Below, in pieces: positions 32,621-45,811 of a stretch of 64,000 nt of DNA. The DNA is from Siphonodentalium dalli (lineage: Eukaryota; Mollusca; Scaphopoda; Gadilida; Siphonodentaliidae). The stretch is from positions 32,304,987-32,368,986 of the forward strand of contig CP136063.1 in the NCBI GenBank assembly GCA_032622095.1, given 5' to 3'. Under the pieces are notes generated by a model. That model ran no database searches and was not told where the DNA came from. It saw only the letters and a list, made by a program, of their open reading frames with translations. Every line of letters begins with the position of its first letter. The stretch's first letter is position 1. The position numbers and the translations under genes were made by a program.

Positions 32621-32749
32621 TCTACAACGAGTTCCCAGTTTATAGCGAAATTTACAAAATGAGTCCAATAAATTAGGAAAGGCTCGTCCCAGACCTAATT
32701 TACTGGATGAGTTTTGTTAACTCTGTTATAAACTGGGACGAGTTGTAGA
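32621..32749. mobile_element. Small foldback, 129 bp
   Basis: The ends TCTACAACGAGTTCCCAGTT and (reverse complement of the right end) TCTACAACTCGTCCCAGTTT match with small indels. Inner words GTAAATTAGG / CCTAATTTAC also pair. MITE-like, no coding. Confidence 0.7.
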
Positions 32750-34394
32750 TTCTATTTATTACATGATCCAAAACCTCGACAAAACATACATAAATCAACA
32801 AATGGGATGCGAAACTAACATCGGCTTCTATATAAGACCTGCGATGGAGTTTCATGTAACTATGAGTTGTTTGCCGCGTAAAGAAATAGTCCTAGACAAA
32901 TAAAGACTCTTTGGCGTAAATAATGGCGTATATTTAATGATATAACTTTTCAAACTCTTCATTCATTATATCAAGATATATTATCAAGATTTATTACATG
33001 ATCCTACCCTTATTCCATTCAATAAACCCATTCTATAAATTGTGATATTAAACGTTTGTTTAATAACAGGAAATAGTGCCAGGTGACCTTTGACTTCCGG
33101 TTTGTCGTCTTTATACATTCCGTACGCTATGTCTCAGAATAATATGGTTTGCAATATTTTTTCCAATCTTGATCAACACACACCCTAGTTGCTAGATCGG
33201 TCCCCCATTTAGAAGAATTGGTCAAGACCGCACTGCCTCCAAGAACGAAGCAACAACAAACCACTGTCTCCTTGCATGTAAGACGACGTTAATTCTTTGT
33301 AGGTGGTCATGCAGCTAACTGTCTTAAAATATGGCATAAAGGATATCCCAAACGACTGCATGTATGTCGGTGTCATCAATTATGCCATGTATATACGTCA
33401 TCTTCCATTCGCCTATTTCAATGCACCAATTTAACTGCCGAGATGAATGTTAATTTAAGTAATCCATTCATACTATACACGTGGATGTGTATATATCTAA
33501 AACGTTATGGACTCATAATTCCGATGAGATACGTAATCAAACTTGTCATTCTCAGATATATACGAAAACACGCGAAAACCGCTCAGAACGCATACTTTTA
33601 GGTAGAAATGTATTTCATTTACACAAACAGAAGTATATGTTCTACTGTTGATAGTTACTGAACAGAAGAACCGGTGATAGCGACATCTTGATCCGCGACT
33701 TTGACATCTAACTGGACCGATAGTGGTCACACCATATGGCGCGCTGTTTGAGAATGGCATGCATTTTTAAACTCTGTTCAATCCTATGCTTAAATAACAT
33801 ATTTATCTATATACCCTCAAATTGTCGGCAGTGTGGAAGGCCAGAGGTAAAACTAGTTAATAGATTGTCGTACATTTAAGATTGCAAAAAAACACTATTG
33901 AAATAATTCGTTAAAATAGGTAAATGATTCGATGTGTGATAACCGGTTGACATCGGTGGGTAAATATTCCTACTTCGTATAGGCGCACACATATTGTGCC
34001 CGTTGTTGTGTGCTTTACGCTGAGATAATCACCTATTCAAACATGATATCAATCTTTACCAGGGGTGTCTTTTAACAATAATGGAGAGATTTTAGCGACA
34101 GTGAATGAGAACATGTCATGATATACGTCAAGCCTTATTTTCCATTGAGTCCGGTTTGGTTCTACATGTACCTATACCGGGCTGGTGATGCCACGTGCAC
34201 GGGGTATTATTTTGAATATAGATATTTTTCGAAATAACGTCAGCCATGCACAGAGTTTTAACTTTGCTTTGTATTGTGTTGCTTAAATTCAAATGTGTAC
34301 GCAACCAAGTACTTTGTGCTCATCATTGTTGACTGTGATATTGGATACGTAACATTATAGCCAAATCATTGTCAAGAAGATTCACGCCTCTCAA
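32750..34394. other. Intergenic, no gene seen
   Basis: 1.6 kb of apparently single-copy AT-rich DNA. A minus-strand frame at 33497-33760 has no motif and is not called. Confidence 0.5.
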
Positions 34395-34466
34395 CGTTCG
34401 GTAAATGGTGTTAACTGTTATCGTCCCGTACCGGTTTGACAACTCAAATAACGCTGACTTTTCTTT
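34395..34466. repeat. Dispersed 70-bp repeat (also 47353-47424)
   Basis: Begins GTTCGGTAAATGGTGTTAAC and ends AACGCTGACTTTTCTT. The same-orientation copy at 47353-47424 is about 90% identical. Here it lies 18 bp left of the hAT-like terminus. Confidence 0.85.
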
Positions 34467-34483
34467 AATCCCATCCTTGCATA

Positions 34484-34840
34484 CAGTATAAGGCCCGTGG
34501 TTTTTTACATGTCCACGGAAGACCACGCGCGATTCTTCCGTGGTTTTTCCGTGTTCAAAATCTGAACTCGCCAAGAACACGGTCTGGTTAAACGTGTTCA
34601 ATCGTGTTCAGATTTTGAACACGCTCTGATCACGTTTGAACACGCTCTGATCACGTTTGAACACGGAACATCCACGCTATGACCACGGTACGATCAACGG
34701 GTGACCACGGCCAAATGATCACGTTTGAACATGGAACATCCACGCTATGACCACGGTTGAACACGGCCATAACACATGTGACCGCGACATGAACACGGAG
34801 GAACATGGCTGAACACGGAAACATCGCTGGCGGTCGGAGC
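34484..34840 (+). repeat. hAT-like terminus followed by ACACG/ACCACG array
   Basis: The terminus CAGTATAAGGCCCGTGG matches (inverted) the one ending at 47000. Then come a hairpin (CGTGTTCAAAATCTGAAC / GTTCAGATTTTGAACACG) and about 20 irregular units of TGAACACGG, TGACCACGG or TGATCACGT, spaced about 10-11 bp or its multiples. Subterminal arrays of short transposase-binding words are a known trait of hAT elements (for example Ac/Ds), so this is read as a transposon end. Confidence 0.6.
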
Positions 34841-35743
34841 TTGACACGCCGCTGTGGCGGAGCTCGCGGTGTCCGTTACGTAATTAATTATCACCTCCCT
34901 AGTTCAAAATATATTCTCGAAATTGCTGCTCAAAGTGGCAAATGAGCGGCACCATTTTATTTATCGGAAATTTCATCGAAATTCAACCCGTCGATTGTGA
35001 AAATTGGCCCAGAAAAAGTAAAGATACCAATCTGCAATATACCGCGATTACTCATAAAAATAACTTATATATGGGAGGTGGAATGGTACCGATACACTTG
35101 CATTATTTCAAGCAGAGTGCTAACTCAATACTAAATAACTCGAATATTTTGACAGGAACATATGACTATAAATATTTATTGAATTTTATAGATTTACATC
35201 TTCCTGATCGAAAATAACTTTATGGGACCTTTGATAAATGTTCAATTTATTTTCAATTTAGAATGTTTCTGGTTTCAATGTCCGTTTAGTTTTAAACAAA
35301 CCTTGATCACGTTTGAACACGGAACATCCACGCTATGACCACGGGTGACCTCGGCCATAACACGGGTGACCACGGCCATAATACAGGTGACCGCGACATG
35401 AACACGGAGGACATGGCTGAACACGGAGCCATCGCTGGCGGCCGGAGCTTGGCAGGCCGCGGTGGCGGAGCTCGCGGTGTGCGTTACGTAATTAATTATC
35501 ACCTCCCTAGTCCAAAATATATTCTCGAAATTGCTGCTCAAATTGGCAAATGAGCAACATCATTTTATTTAACGGAAATTTCATCGAAATTCAACCCGTC
35601 GATTGTAAAAATTGGCCCAGAGAAAGGAAAGATACCAATATACCGCGATTACTCAAAAAAATAACTTATATATGGGAGTAGGAATGGTACCGATACACGT
35701 GCATTATTTCAAGAAGGGTGCTAACTTAATACTAAACTAGAGG
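34648..35743 (+). repeat. Direct duplication, ~655-bp offset
   Basis: 34648-35137 recurs at 35304-35743: GATCACGTTTGAACACGGAA, the ACCACGG array, a GGAGCTCGCGGTGT stretch, TAATTAATTATCACCTCCCT, and TGGGAG...GGAATGGTACCGATACAC. Copy 2 is shorter in the array and has small deletions. Confidence 0.85.
34942..35217 (+). CDS. Doubtful ORF in the first duplicate, 91 codons
   Basis: Frame beginning MSGTILFIGNFIEIQPVDCE. In the second duplicate (about 35550-35740) the corresponding frame is altered by substitutions and a small deletion (lost CAATCTG), so it is not conserved. No domain recognised. Probably repeat DNA. Confidence 0.15.
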   Translation: MSGTILFIGNFIEIQPVDCENWPRKSKDTNLQYTAITHKNNLYMGGGMVPIHLHYFKQSANSILNNSNILTGTYDYKYLLNFIDLHLPDRK

Positions 35744-36314
35744 TCTGATTCCATCAACTCAGATATACTTCCATGGTATCGGCATTTCAATGGGTGTTCT
35801 CTATATATCATATAGTTCGAACAAGCGTGGCAGTGTTTATGCCATTCTAATGTATCATGTTACTAACCGACTGACAGTGCGGTGCCCCAAACCAAACGTT
35901 TAGATCGATTCGGTGTGGATATATTTTAGGGCCACTTACCACACCTCCCAAGGATGCCAACATTCTGTCACGAAATTTGGCTTGTCGGATACTATAATAA
36001 GGTAATGAGATATAATACTTAACTCATTCCATATTATATTGCAGTATTCGATCTATGAGATAAGGCTTCGATTATATTTGGTAGAGATAGGATGCCATCG
36101 TATTCTAGAACAAAATATTATAAAGCATGTTGAGGGATTTTGAAAATTCTGTCAAGTTCGGAGTCAGTATCTTTCAGTAGTTTCATTGGTGGAGGATACA
36201 CCGCTCAGTTTGATAATTATAATATTGGCGTAGATTAAGATGCAAGCTGTTCCGAAAGTATGGGTTTCAGAGAGAGAGAGAGAGAAAGAGAGAGTCTAAA
36301 TAAAAAAAACTGGA
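35744..36314. other. Intergenic, GA microsatellite
   Basis: A (GA)n run lies at about 36269-36292. No gene seen. Confidence 0.6.
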
Positions 36315-36975
36315 TTAAATATCGGTTAAACTGCGATCGGTGGAATCTGCTAAACTGTAATCGAGTATTTGCTGAACGCGATTTTGAACTGTTGAACAGG
36401 GGTGGATGTCCGTTAAAATGTTAATTGTGTTCCATCTCTGTACTTGGTTATGCCCATCGATTGCAAGTCATCTGCATAACCTATACCTGACTATCCTATA
36501 GTTAAAAATCGGTTAAGCTACTTTCGGGGGATCTGCTGAACAGTATCCGATGAAGTGCCGAACGTGATTTTAAACTGGGTGGAAGTCGGTGCAATAGTAT
36601 TCCCTCCCTATATTTGATTTTGGTCCATCGATTAAAAGTCATTTGCATTACCTATACCCGACAATCGTCGTTAAAAATATGTTAATCTGCGTTCGGGGTA
36701 ATCTGCTGAACTGTACGTAAAGTGCTGAATGGGATTTTAAACTGTTGAACTATGGTGGAGGTCGGTCAATTGTGAGCCATCCCTGTACTTGGACCATCGA
36801 TTACAAGTCATTTGCACAACCTATACTCTGCTGACTTAGTTAAATTGAGCTAAACTGGCTCACAAGAATCGACTGAACTGCAGCAGCCGCATTGCTGAAC
36901 AGGATGTTTAACTGCTGGACGGGCATGGCGGATTGTCAAACGGTTCCGCAATCTTGTATTGGGAAATAACATATA
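36315..36975. repeat. Degenerate tandem repeat, ~170-187-bp unit, four copies
   Basis: GGTTAAACTGCGATCGG-like starts at 36324, 36511, 36680 and 36849. Each unit has GATTTTAAACTG, then CCATCGATTACAAGTC and ATTTGCATAACCTATACC near its end. It resembles a satellite monomer array of nucleosomal length, with heavy divergence. Confidence 0.8.
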
Positions 36976-37591
36976 TTTCGTTACAATTGAGTTAAACTGA
37001 ACTCAGGTAATATCCTTGTATGTTGTAACCTGCTCCCAAATAGCTGATTCAGCATTTTAGGTGCATCCAGTCAGGTGTGTGCGCACTGAGGTTAGTGAAA
37101 AGGTCGCGTGACATGTATGGTGAAATAAACTGACAGGCATGGATGTACAAGATCTTATTTCAATTGCCAGAGACCTTTTATTCGAATTGGAGTGGTACTT
37201 GGTCACGGAACACGGCCAGAAAATTACACGTTCGATGGTGAATACGAAACCGTCACATTTATTTTATATTAGGAGTGACATGTCCTGTTCATCCTTTTCA
37301 CTCGATGATCTATTATGTGCATTGAATCGAGTCATTGTATCAGCTTCAATTTGTTCTGACATGTTGTTCTTGTTTACAGCTGTATGGGACTGACACTCCT
37401 AGTAAAATACCCTTCTGAGTTTTCCTTCTTGTATATGCATGTCCAATACACCCTGTATACAAAACTGAAATTCCTTCAGAGTTTTCCTTCTGGTCTCTGT
37501 ATATGTATAACACTCCCAGATAAATGTTGAAATCCCATCGGAGCTTTCCTTCTGGTACATGTACTCATGAATTGATTTTCCCTTTCATATA
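36976..37591. other. Intergenic with ~80-bp diverged repeats
   Basis: GAGTTTTCCTTCTTGTATAT-like words recur at about 37413, 37479 and 37540, suggesting three copies of an ~65-80-bp unit. An 84-codon plus-strand frame from 37139 (MDVQDLISIARDLLFELEWY) has good start context but no recognised domain. It is left uncalled. Confidence 0.4.
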
Positions 37592-37976
37592 TCTAATATA
37601 TATTTTGGGACTTCTGTCTGTTTGTCTGTCTGTTTGTCTGTTATCAATGGCCGGGAAAACTGCAAGACTGATTTCGACGAAATTTGATACCTGTGGGTAC
37701 TTTTGTCCGGTGAATGTTTTGGATGGGTCAAATAGTGACCCCGACCTGACATTGAACTTCAAAATGGTCAATTCAAGGTCAAATCGGGTAAAACGGACGG
37801 ATTTCGACGAACTTTGATACCTAGGGGTACTTTTGTCCGAGAGTGTGTTTTGGACGGGTCGAATCGTTACCCCGACCTGACCTTGACCTTAAAAATGGTC
37901 AATTCAAGGTCAAATCGCGCCTTTCGATGGAAAGCAGAGGGGAAACAGCCCGGACGAAGTCGGGCCCACCAGCTAG
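37592..37976 (+). mobile_element. Helitron, non-autonomous, 385 bp
   Basis: It starts TCTAATATATATTTTGGGAC after A and ends with the CCCGGACGAAGTCGGG hairpin, CCCACCAG and CTAG (37973-37976) before T, matching A^T insertion and the TC...CTRR layout. Internally a ~125-bp tandem duplication is visible (TTTCGACGAAATTTGATACC at 37672 and again near 37802). Same family as 13158-13750. Confidence 0.8.
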
Positions 37977-39349
37977 TAAATATTTAATTGTAATGATATG
38001 ACTAGCCTGAATTCATGCCGTCTACCATCCGCTAACTACGGCTTACCAAACTCAAGTTCCAACTAGAAATGCCAATAGCAGTAAGTACACATCAGATACA
38101 TAGACACACGTATGATTATATATTGGCAGATCTGAAAAGATGTAAAATCTTCCTAAGGGAGAACTCTACAAAGGTTTTCGTATACAATTAATGTTTATTT
38201 GCCAAAATATATTGAGCAGCTTGATAACTCCCCACTATATACATGTACATGTAAGTAACATGTGATAATCACCAATATACACATGCAATAATGTACATCC
38301 ACAAAATTGATTGTCAGTGTCTCAATATCAGTCTTCAATTTATAATCTAAAAATGCAATACAAGTCAACATTCTAATACATAGTATATTAGGAATTGAGA
38401 AGTATAATATACCTTGCAATTATAGGGGTTGGTTACACAATTACGTTATATCGGATCAAAATATGCATTGCGGTCGTTTCAAACCTAACACCAGTGATAG
38501 GTGGGACTATTATATCCGCTCCATTAATTAGATCACAATTTTACGAATACATGTCTACGCTTTAAATGAAAGGCGTGTATGTGGAAAATATGCTAATTAG
38601 CAACATAGATAAGAGAAAATAAAATGCAAATATGCACGCGGAGGCAGATGATCCAATCGTTATCGCGGGTGTGTACGTATGTCAGTGCCTGGGCGCCTAA
38701 AATTTCACAAGAAAACTTTAAATAGCTTGGACCGGGAAAATACAACATATCAAACAACAAACATTAACCTACTAGATACTATTGCAATCGGCATGTATGC
38801 AACATTGAGAAGAAAATTATGGCTCCCCTTGTCGCGTTCATGTGGTCTAAGTAGGTCGAAAAACTGCATGGAGACAGTATTCTCTGTATAGATCTGCAAA
38901 GATCTAGAGATGTGATAGCGAGTGAAATTAGATATTCTTAATTTTTCACGTAAACGCTATTTATTTACAAAGCCTCTTCCAAACAATCACAAACACTAGC
39001 CATTGTTAAGTACAAATACAATCCCCTCGCACAACAATTACTTTGACTGCCACCCAATATGGCATGGATGTGGCAATTGTAAGTAGCAACATTTGTGCCC
39101 AAAGCTATGTGTAATTATAATTGTAAAACATTTTAACGGATCACAAACTTGTTTATAAATCGATTTACTACTATATGTTTGTGATCGACTCAAGTGTATC
39201 TAAACAGTGTCATTACATTAGGAAATGAATATTCCTTAAGACATCTAACATATATTTACATGGAACTGTCCAATTAAATGTGTAGTGTACTTAGTGCTGA
39301 ACAAAAAGATGTATGAAGTGACTGATTTAACCAAACATATTTGCCTCAC
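37977..39349. other. Intergenic, no gene seen
   Basis: AT-rich. Short frames such as 38679-38891 have no motif. Confidence 0.5.
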
Positions 39350-40075
39350 AAAATGCTGTCACATTAACATTGCGCCTTGTAAAACCCTTCGCAATATCAA
39401 CATGTGCGGGTCCAATTGACATTCACCTAATCTATAGTTCTGTATTAACAGGCAGTATCCTTACTGATGAAAACATCAAAAGTAAAAGTCTGGATGATAC
39501 TGCTGAACATCAAAACACATTCAGATCTCTCGACATATTCATAATAGCATATCCATGGAATTGCTCATTTAGATATATATTGTTCCCCTATCTGATAAAA
39601 CAATGTGTAATTTGGCTGATTTTATATCCGACATCTTCACCACAACATGCTGTTACATTACCAATGCGACTAAGGACACCTTTCAAGATAGCAACCTATG
39701 TGGGTCGAATTGCTATTCACCGAACACTCATACTGAGTCCGTGCCTCCATAACTCTGACATATATATATATACGCCAGTACCAGTAATCGTATGGTCGCA
39801 GAATGGCAGATCAAGAATTTCGAACCCATGTTCAGACTGATACGCTTCATAACCTCTCGGTGAAAGGGCTTCCCTTTTAAGGATGTCCCCGTAGCTGATG
39901 TGGTTAGGTCGTGGATAAGATCATTACAGTCTGGGCTAGACGATGTACCATTCCGGTCGACACATGGCCATTTTGATAAAAAAAATGAGAATTTGTTCAC
40001 GTTCACTGAGTTAAGCAAATATGAGCAATGACCACTCATAATGAGTCCGTGCCTCCATAACTCTCACATATATAT
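39350..40075. repeat. Diverged repeat, ~290-310-bp period
   Basis: 39360-39470 and 39650-39760 share a pattern (TGTTACATTA, CGCAATATCAACATGTGCGG-like, GCTATTCACC), and ACTCATACTGAGTCCGTGCC at 39725 recurs near 40034 with CTCCATAACTCTCACATATA. A 156-codon frame across this block (39370-39840) is explained by the repeat and not taken as a gene. Confidence 0.6.
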
Positions 40076-40199
40076 TTACCAACCATGTTCCTTACTGACC
40101 TAATCATCAAAGGCATGGTTACAAACCCTATATAACAAGTAATATTACAGCTCAATGCGAGTTACCATTATGAACACTTTCGGAATTTTCTTCGCGAAA

Positions 40200-42310
40200 T
40201 CTAATTAAGTTTTATATTATCTGTAGTTCATTGTTGAGTAACTCCGTTATTTCCAATATACGGGTTTTAATTTTTTTCTTTCAGTTTTGTGATCTGCTTC
40301 TCTCCAAGATTTCTATTATAAATTTCATCTGATTTGGAAAACAAATTTGGTTCCATGGACCACCCCTCTGCTTACCCCACAATATTGAACCGAAACTGGC
40401 CAAATTTGGCGCACTACTTGCGCTCTTTATTCCGGTCACATCGGCTTATGATTCGACCTCCAATAACTTGAAAGTTCGGAGGAGTTCAGGTTGCGAGTCG
40501 TTTGGTCCGTAACGGTAACGTTGAAAGCCTATACATGTAACTCTGGAATATTTAAATGGATTTTCGAAATTCTTTCAGTTTCGTGATCGGCTTATGCTGT
40601 AAAAATTTATATTCTACCTCCCATTAGTTTCTGAGTATTTGCAGTCAAACGGAAAACTGCCTCAATAGAAAAACAATATACTTCATTGGTGACACCATGG
40701 AAGTATAATAATAGAAAAAATATTGAGATGAAAGAATCGCAGTTTAGTAACACAAAATGTTCAGTTGTGTGACCATATGTTATCCTGGCTTTTGTATTTC
40801 ATCTGAAGTGTATGGGAGTGACCCCTCCCCTGCCTCGAAACTGTGTGACGGGATAAGCACATTGTCAACCCAAACCCGGCTCAAAATGCGAACTTTGAGG
40901 GCCCGTAACTTCGTTATTTACCAACGGATTTTAAAACTGTTTTCAGTTTTGTGATCTGCTGCTCTCAGAGATGCAATAGTATGGATTTAATCTGATACGG
41001 AGACGAATAACATTTTGAAATTGACAAGCATATGTGCCCAATTTTAAACTTTGAGGGACCAAATATCCGACATTTTCCAACGGATTAACGATCTGTTTTC
41101 AGTTTCCTAATCAGCTTGTACGGTAGATGTTATATTCCAAGTTTCATCTGATTCTGAGACCAAAACAAATTGGGACCTGTGACCACCCCCTCTCCAAACC
41201 CCCAATAGTGAACCGAACCTGGCAGATTTTGGCGCACCACTTGCGCTCTTTATTCCGGTCACACCAGCGTGTGATACGGCTTTTATTGTCGGATACTTTC
41301 AGAGGAGTTGCGGTCGTTAGCAGATCAGCGCAAAAATGCCAATTTCCAGGACCAACAACTCTGGTGTTTCTGATCGGATTTCAAAATTTCGTTTTGCTGT
41401 ATGATCAACTTCACTCATGGAATGCGCATACCTTAATAGACTACTTTCGTTAAGATTTTTTTTTTCGAAAAATTTGCCCCTACCCCAATGTAAAAATATA
41501 TGACCGACCCTGTCCAGTTTTTGTTTTCGCAATGAACTGACAACTACCAAGAGGACTGCGAAAACCGAATTCGGTTATCTACAATTATTACAAAAGAACA
41601 GCTGAGTACAACCAATTTGAGGTTTGCCTATTTATGGGCGGTAACTCCTCAGAAAAAGCTCGGACACAAGTTTTGATGCCGTTGGTCTGTAGGGCATGTC
41701 GAGTTGTGCATACGGTCCAATTTTCGACGCTCTGCTCCTTATAATTTCCGAGATAATAAAATGACATGTTTTCGTATAAGGGGAGATAACTCTGCGAAGA
41801 AAGCGCGGACAATATTCGTTATGCGACTAAGGCATAAAACTCATTTGCCCCAACATACTTACCAACTTTTATTTTTCTACTGCTCATACTTTCCGAAATA
41901 TAGTGATTATAAAAGTGTTGAGTATTTTAATAATAATAATAATAGTGAAAAATATTTTTTTTTAAATTTCATTCCGTGGCGAAGCGTTCTGGCGACACCT
42001 TCATTTTCAGTATCCCTTAGATACCTACGTTCCCTAGAGATTTCACGGTCCTCCTCCAATTAGTTTCTGAGTATTTTCAATAAAACGGAAAACGGCCCCA
42101 ATAGAAAAACAATATACTTCGTTGGTTACACCATGGAAGTATAATAACTCGAATATTTTGACAATAACATATGACTATATATATTTATTAAATCTTATAG
42201 ATTTACATCTTCCTGTTGTTAGATCGAAAATATCTTGATAAATATCTTGATAAATGTTCAATTTAGTTTCAATTTAGAATTTGTCTGGTATCAATGTCCG
42301 TTTAGTTTTA
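40200..42310. repeat. Block of diverged local duplications
   Basis: 40235-40445 and 41060-41290 share TTTCAGTTTTGTGATCTGCT, ACCACCCC, TGAACCGAAACTGGC and GCGCTCTTTATTCCGGTCAC. 40611-40712 and 42050-42150 share TTAGTTTCTGAGTATTT and GAAAAACAATATACTTC...ACACCATGGAAGTATAATAA. 41625-41690 and 41775-41820 share TAACTCCTCAGAAAAAGCTC-like words. 42145-42310 matches 35135-35300. No coding gene recognised. Confidence 0.7.
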
Positions 42311-45300
42311 AACGAACATTCGAACGTTGTGTCGGATCAGAACCTTTCAACTTATTTTACTCCAATATATTTACACGAACATATTCTTAATATGTGTTAA
42401 AAGAATAATATATTCTGACCTGATATAATTCGTTACATGGAAACTATTTCGATGGATGGATGGCTTGGTTTTGCTAATTCTTTCATACATGTATAATCGA
42501 TATCCGTAACCAGCGCAGAGGGCTTCAGCTCAAAATGTCCCTATTTTAAATTTGATTTTACTGCAATATTTTGTTTACAGAAATATGTGATTATGTTTTA
42601 TATATATTAAACGAATAAAATATTCAAAATGATAATCGGTCGTTACAAGCATGGCAATTATGTCCACGGAAACTTATTTATTGTCAGTGTTGTTAACCTG
42701 CATGTTAGGGTATTTACTGCTATTGATGACCATAACCTGCGTGTGTGTATATTCGACCTCATGTCAAGTGCCCTCCCATACGTTTTACGATAATATTTAT
42801 TTTTATATACTATATTGAAATTAATTAACGTATGGGTCAATTCAAGTTTCAACTTTTAAAAAACGGTGGTCAGTGATAAGTTGGTCAGCTGATTATAAAG
42901 CATTTTAAAAACACATTGCTTCTTTATAGCATTATGATATAACCCCATGCAGACACCATTGAAGGCAGAGAGGTCAGCTAAATTAAGTACAATTAGACAA
43001 ATAGTGTAGATACCGTTCGTTTTGTGTGATTTTAGTGTGGTATTGAAATTTTTTTGTTTTAGTTTAAATTTAAATTTTTGAAAATGATTTTTTACCAATG
43101 CAACTGAAATAGTCCTGGCAAATTCAAAAAAGAATCTAAAATTAAAATGTATTGTTTTGAACGTTATGTCCATCAATACAACTATAACGGTAATTTAAAA
43201 AATGGCAGTAGGAAGACGACCAATCCTGGCCATACTGCCCCTGTACAAAACAAATTCTCCACTTGTTCTCACTGCATGTTGTAATGTAAATGTTTTGTGC
43301 GAATAAAGTATCTAATCTGAACTAACAAAAATCTTGGGCAATCTTTGAGGGGCAGATGTACGGGGTGCAATCGTCCTTATCCCGCGATTAGAAACTGTAC
43401 TCTGTAACCGATGTCCCATATCCGTAAACTCCGTGTGAAATTGTCTCTCCGATGTCCAATGCATCATGCATGTATGTGCGTAGGACGTGGAGTCTATGTT
43501 GTGTACAAATCATGTAATGCCTGCAAAGACCTGTTCAGTTATCACTGTAACTGCATGTTCCGCAGGCACCCGGAAATTAATAACGGATGGACAAAAATGA
43601 GACAATGGGCTAATCAAGCCATTGTCTAGAGATTATCAAAAGGGTGCCATTTCCTGCTATGCCTTTTAAAAAGCGGCGATGGGTGAAGTCAGTGCTCAAG
43701 AAACCGCCGATTTTGTTTTATATGAGATATGGACATTTGAATTAAATTAACTCATTCGATGTCAGATTCGGTCGTACCAAGAATGGGAATGTTCCCCGCC
43801 TGTAATATGTCTGTATTGCCTCTTTCTAAGGAGAGATTGAATATATTACAATACACAGACGACAGTATAAATAGTGATTTGGGTTTTGAGAAAAAATAAC
43901 AGGAATATTGAATGTGATGGAAGCTCAGAATGCTTTGTGATTGGTATGTCGAAATGAGTGATAACTGGACTAAACGACAAATTTTCAAGTGTGAAAAACT
44001 TTCCAGAAATGGTAAATGGAATCTATGTTGTTTGGAAGATCAGGTAAGCACCAATTGAACATTTGCGATATATGTTTATTTATGAAATGCTGATTTTTCT
44101 CCGATTATTTTGACAGAAACATGCGAATATTGTGTCAATTTCAAAAGCGTTTCTGTGGATATCAGAGTCCGTTATCAGATCGAAAATATTTACACATGAA
44201 CTTTGTTTAGTTAACCTGGGTGTTGATGTGGGACGTGCGGAATACCAACAAATTATTGTTTATGTTTTACCGGTAGTTCATTGTTTTATTTTTCTCGTTT
44301 TATTTACAAGACAGTTTTTGTTTTACTGTACCACACGCAAAATATTATCAGGAAGTTAATTATAAACACTCGGGTTTTAACTGTCTGTTTCCAATATATC
44401 AATCCTCGACGACACGAATAGTATCTGTGATGTCAATTTACGAATAATTCCATAATATCAAATGACGGAATTATTTAAGATTGATTATGTGATCGAATTG
44501 ATGTTATTGTACGCATCAAATGAATCAGACTCATTTTACTTGCAATATTTATCTATTGAAACATTATATTCTATGCGAAACACGTACTCTCGCTCGATTT
44601 AGGGTAGGTGAGAAGTAGATGTGGGTTATGAGAGACACATTTACACAAGCTGGTCAGTGCGCGCGTAATCGGCGTTTATAAAAGAAAATTACCAGACATT
44701 TGTACATTAACGTAATTTTTTTAATGAATCCGTGTGAAATATTTATTACTGAAATATCTCGCCAACATGGGTGCACTGGAACTGTTATGTAGAGTGGGAT
44801 GTCATAATGACAACAAACTGAATAAAACATTTGATGTTTATTTGAATAACATTTTTTACAGTCATCAACAACAATTAATTTGTTATTACTATGAATATGG
44901 ATATGCCACGTACAGCTTATATAACAATTTATCACATAATTAGCCCATAAAACCAGTTTAGTAATTATCGATAAGACACACGTGTAATATCAGTGCGTGT
45001 GATGACATCACACCATTCTTTAAATGACGTGCGATCGCTGCAGTTTATTATTGTTGTTTTCGATGAATATTTTGCGTTTATTTGATCATGTGATAAAAGG
45101 TATCTCGCACTCGATCTATTGTATACGTAATTTATCAACCTCGTCCACTAAATTTTATTTGAGCCTCGGTAAAAATCCGTTCAAATCGAATTTAGTAAAC
45201 TTGGTTGATAAATTCCATATAAAATAGAAACTCATCTGAGATGCTCAATATCTAAAATTAATAAAGTAACATGTTTGCGGTTTGTATTTGCCCAATTCTC

Positions 45301-45437
45301 GGGTCAATTGTTCTGTGTACATGTAACCGTTTACTATTTGATATACATGTATGGAGTCCAAATATTATAATGAGAATATTGAACATTAAATTAAAATTTA
45401 AAACTTTAGTTACGTTTTGAACATTAAATTCGAAATT
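42311..45437. other. Intergenic, no firm gene
   Basis: About 3.1 kb without repeats I can define. A 72-codon frame at 43411-43629 is Cys/His-rich (ACMCVGRGVYVVYKSCNACK and YHCNCMFRRHPE) and could be a fragment of a zinc-binding protein, but splice sites and homologues were not recognised. Other frames lack support. Confidence 0.35.
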
Positions 45438-45811
45438 TTAAAGTGATGTGAAACACTCCGGTAGGCTGATCAAATAGAAATGGAGAATAATCTTGCTGAA
45501 CGTAGTTATTTTTACAAATATTATATCCAAATCGACAAAACACACCGTAATTCATATATATTCATTAAATACAGTGACCCCCCGATGGCGAAATCGTTTG
45601 TGTTAATTTACCGCCGATAGTTGCCTCCCGAATCGGGAAGTAAATTTTTACAATTGAGCGTAGTTCAGGCGATGTTTTCTATGATGTGGTACGACGATTT
45701 GTTTGAGATTTTTGGCAATGTTAGTAGAATTCTACATTCCCCGAGTTGGCATTGCGCCTGCATACTAACTATACAATTTCACGCACCCGAACAAGTGCAT
45801 TATGTCTTTAA
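45438..45811 (-). mobile_element. TTAA MITE family C, 374 bp
   Basis: TTAA at 45438-45441 (then AGTGATGTGAAACACTCCGG) and at 45808-45811 (before it CGAACAAGTGCATTATGTCT). It matches 58399-58761 in reverse orientation over its whole length. The ends are unlike each other, so this family has only a very short TIR (TTAAAG). The AGTGATGTG end is shared with the palindrome core at 4307. Confidence 0.85.

Noticed and set aside
34323-34601. 92-codon minus-strand frame
   Set aside because: It spans the hAT-like terminus and the start of the ACACG array, so it is not a gene.
39370-39840. 156-codon open frame on the plus strand
   Set aside because: Its two halves reflect a diverged DNA repeat (39360-39470 and 39650-39760), and no protein motif is seen.
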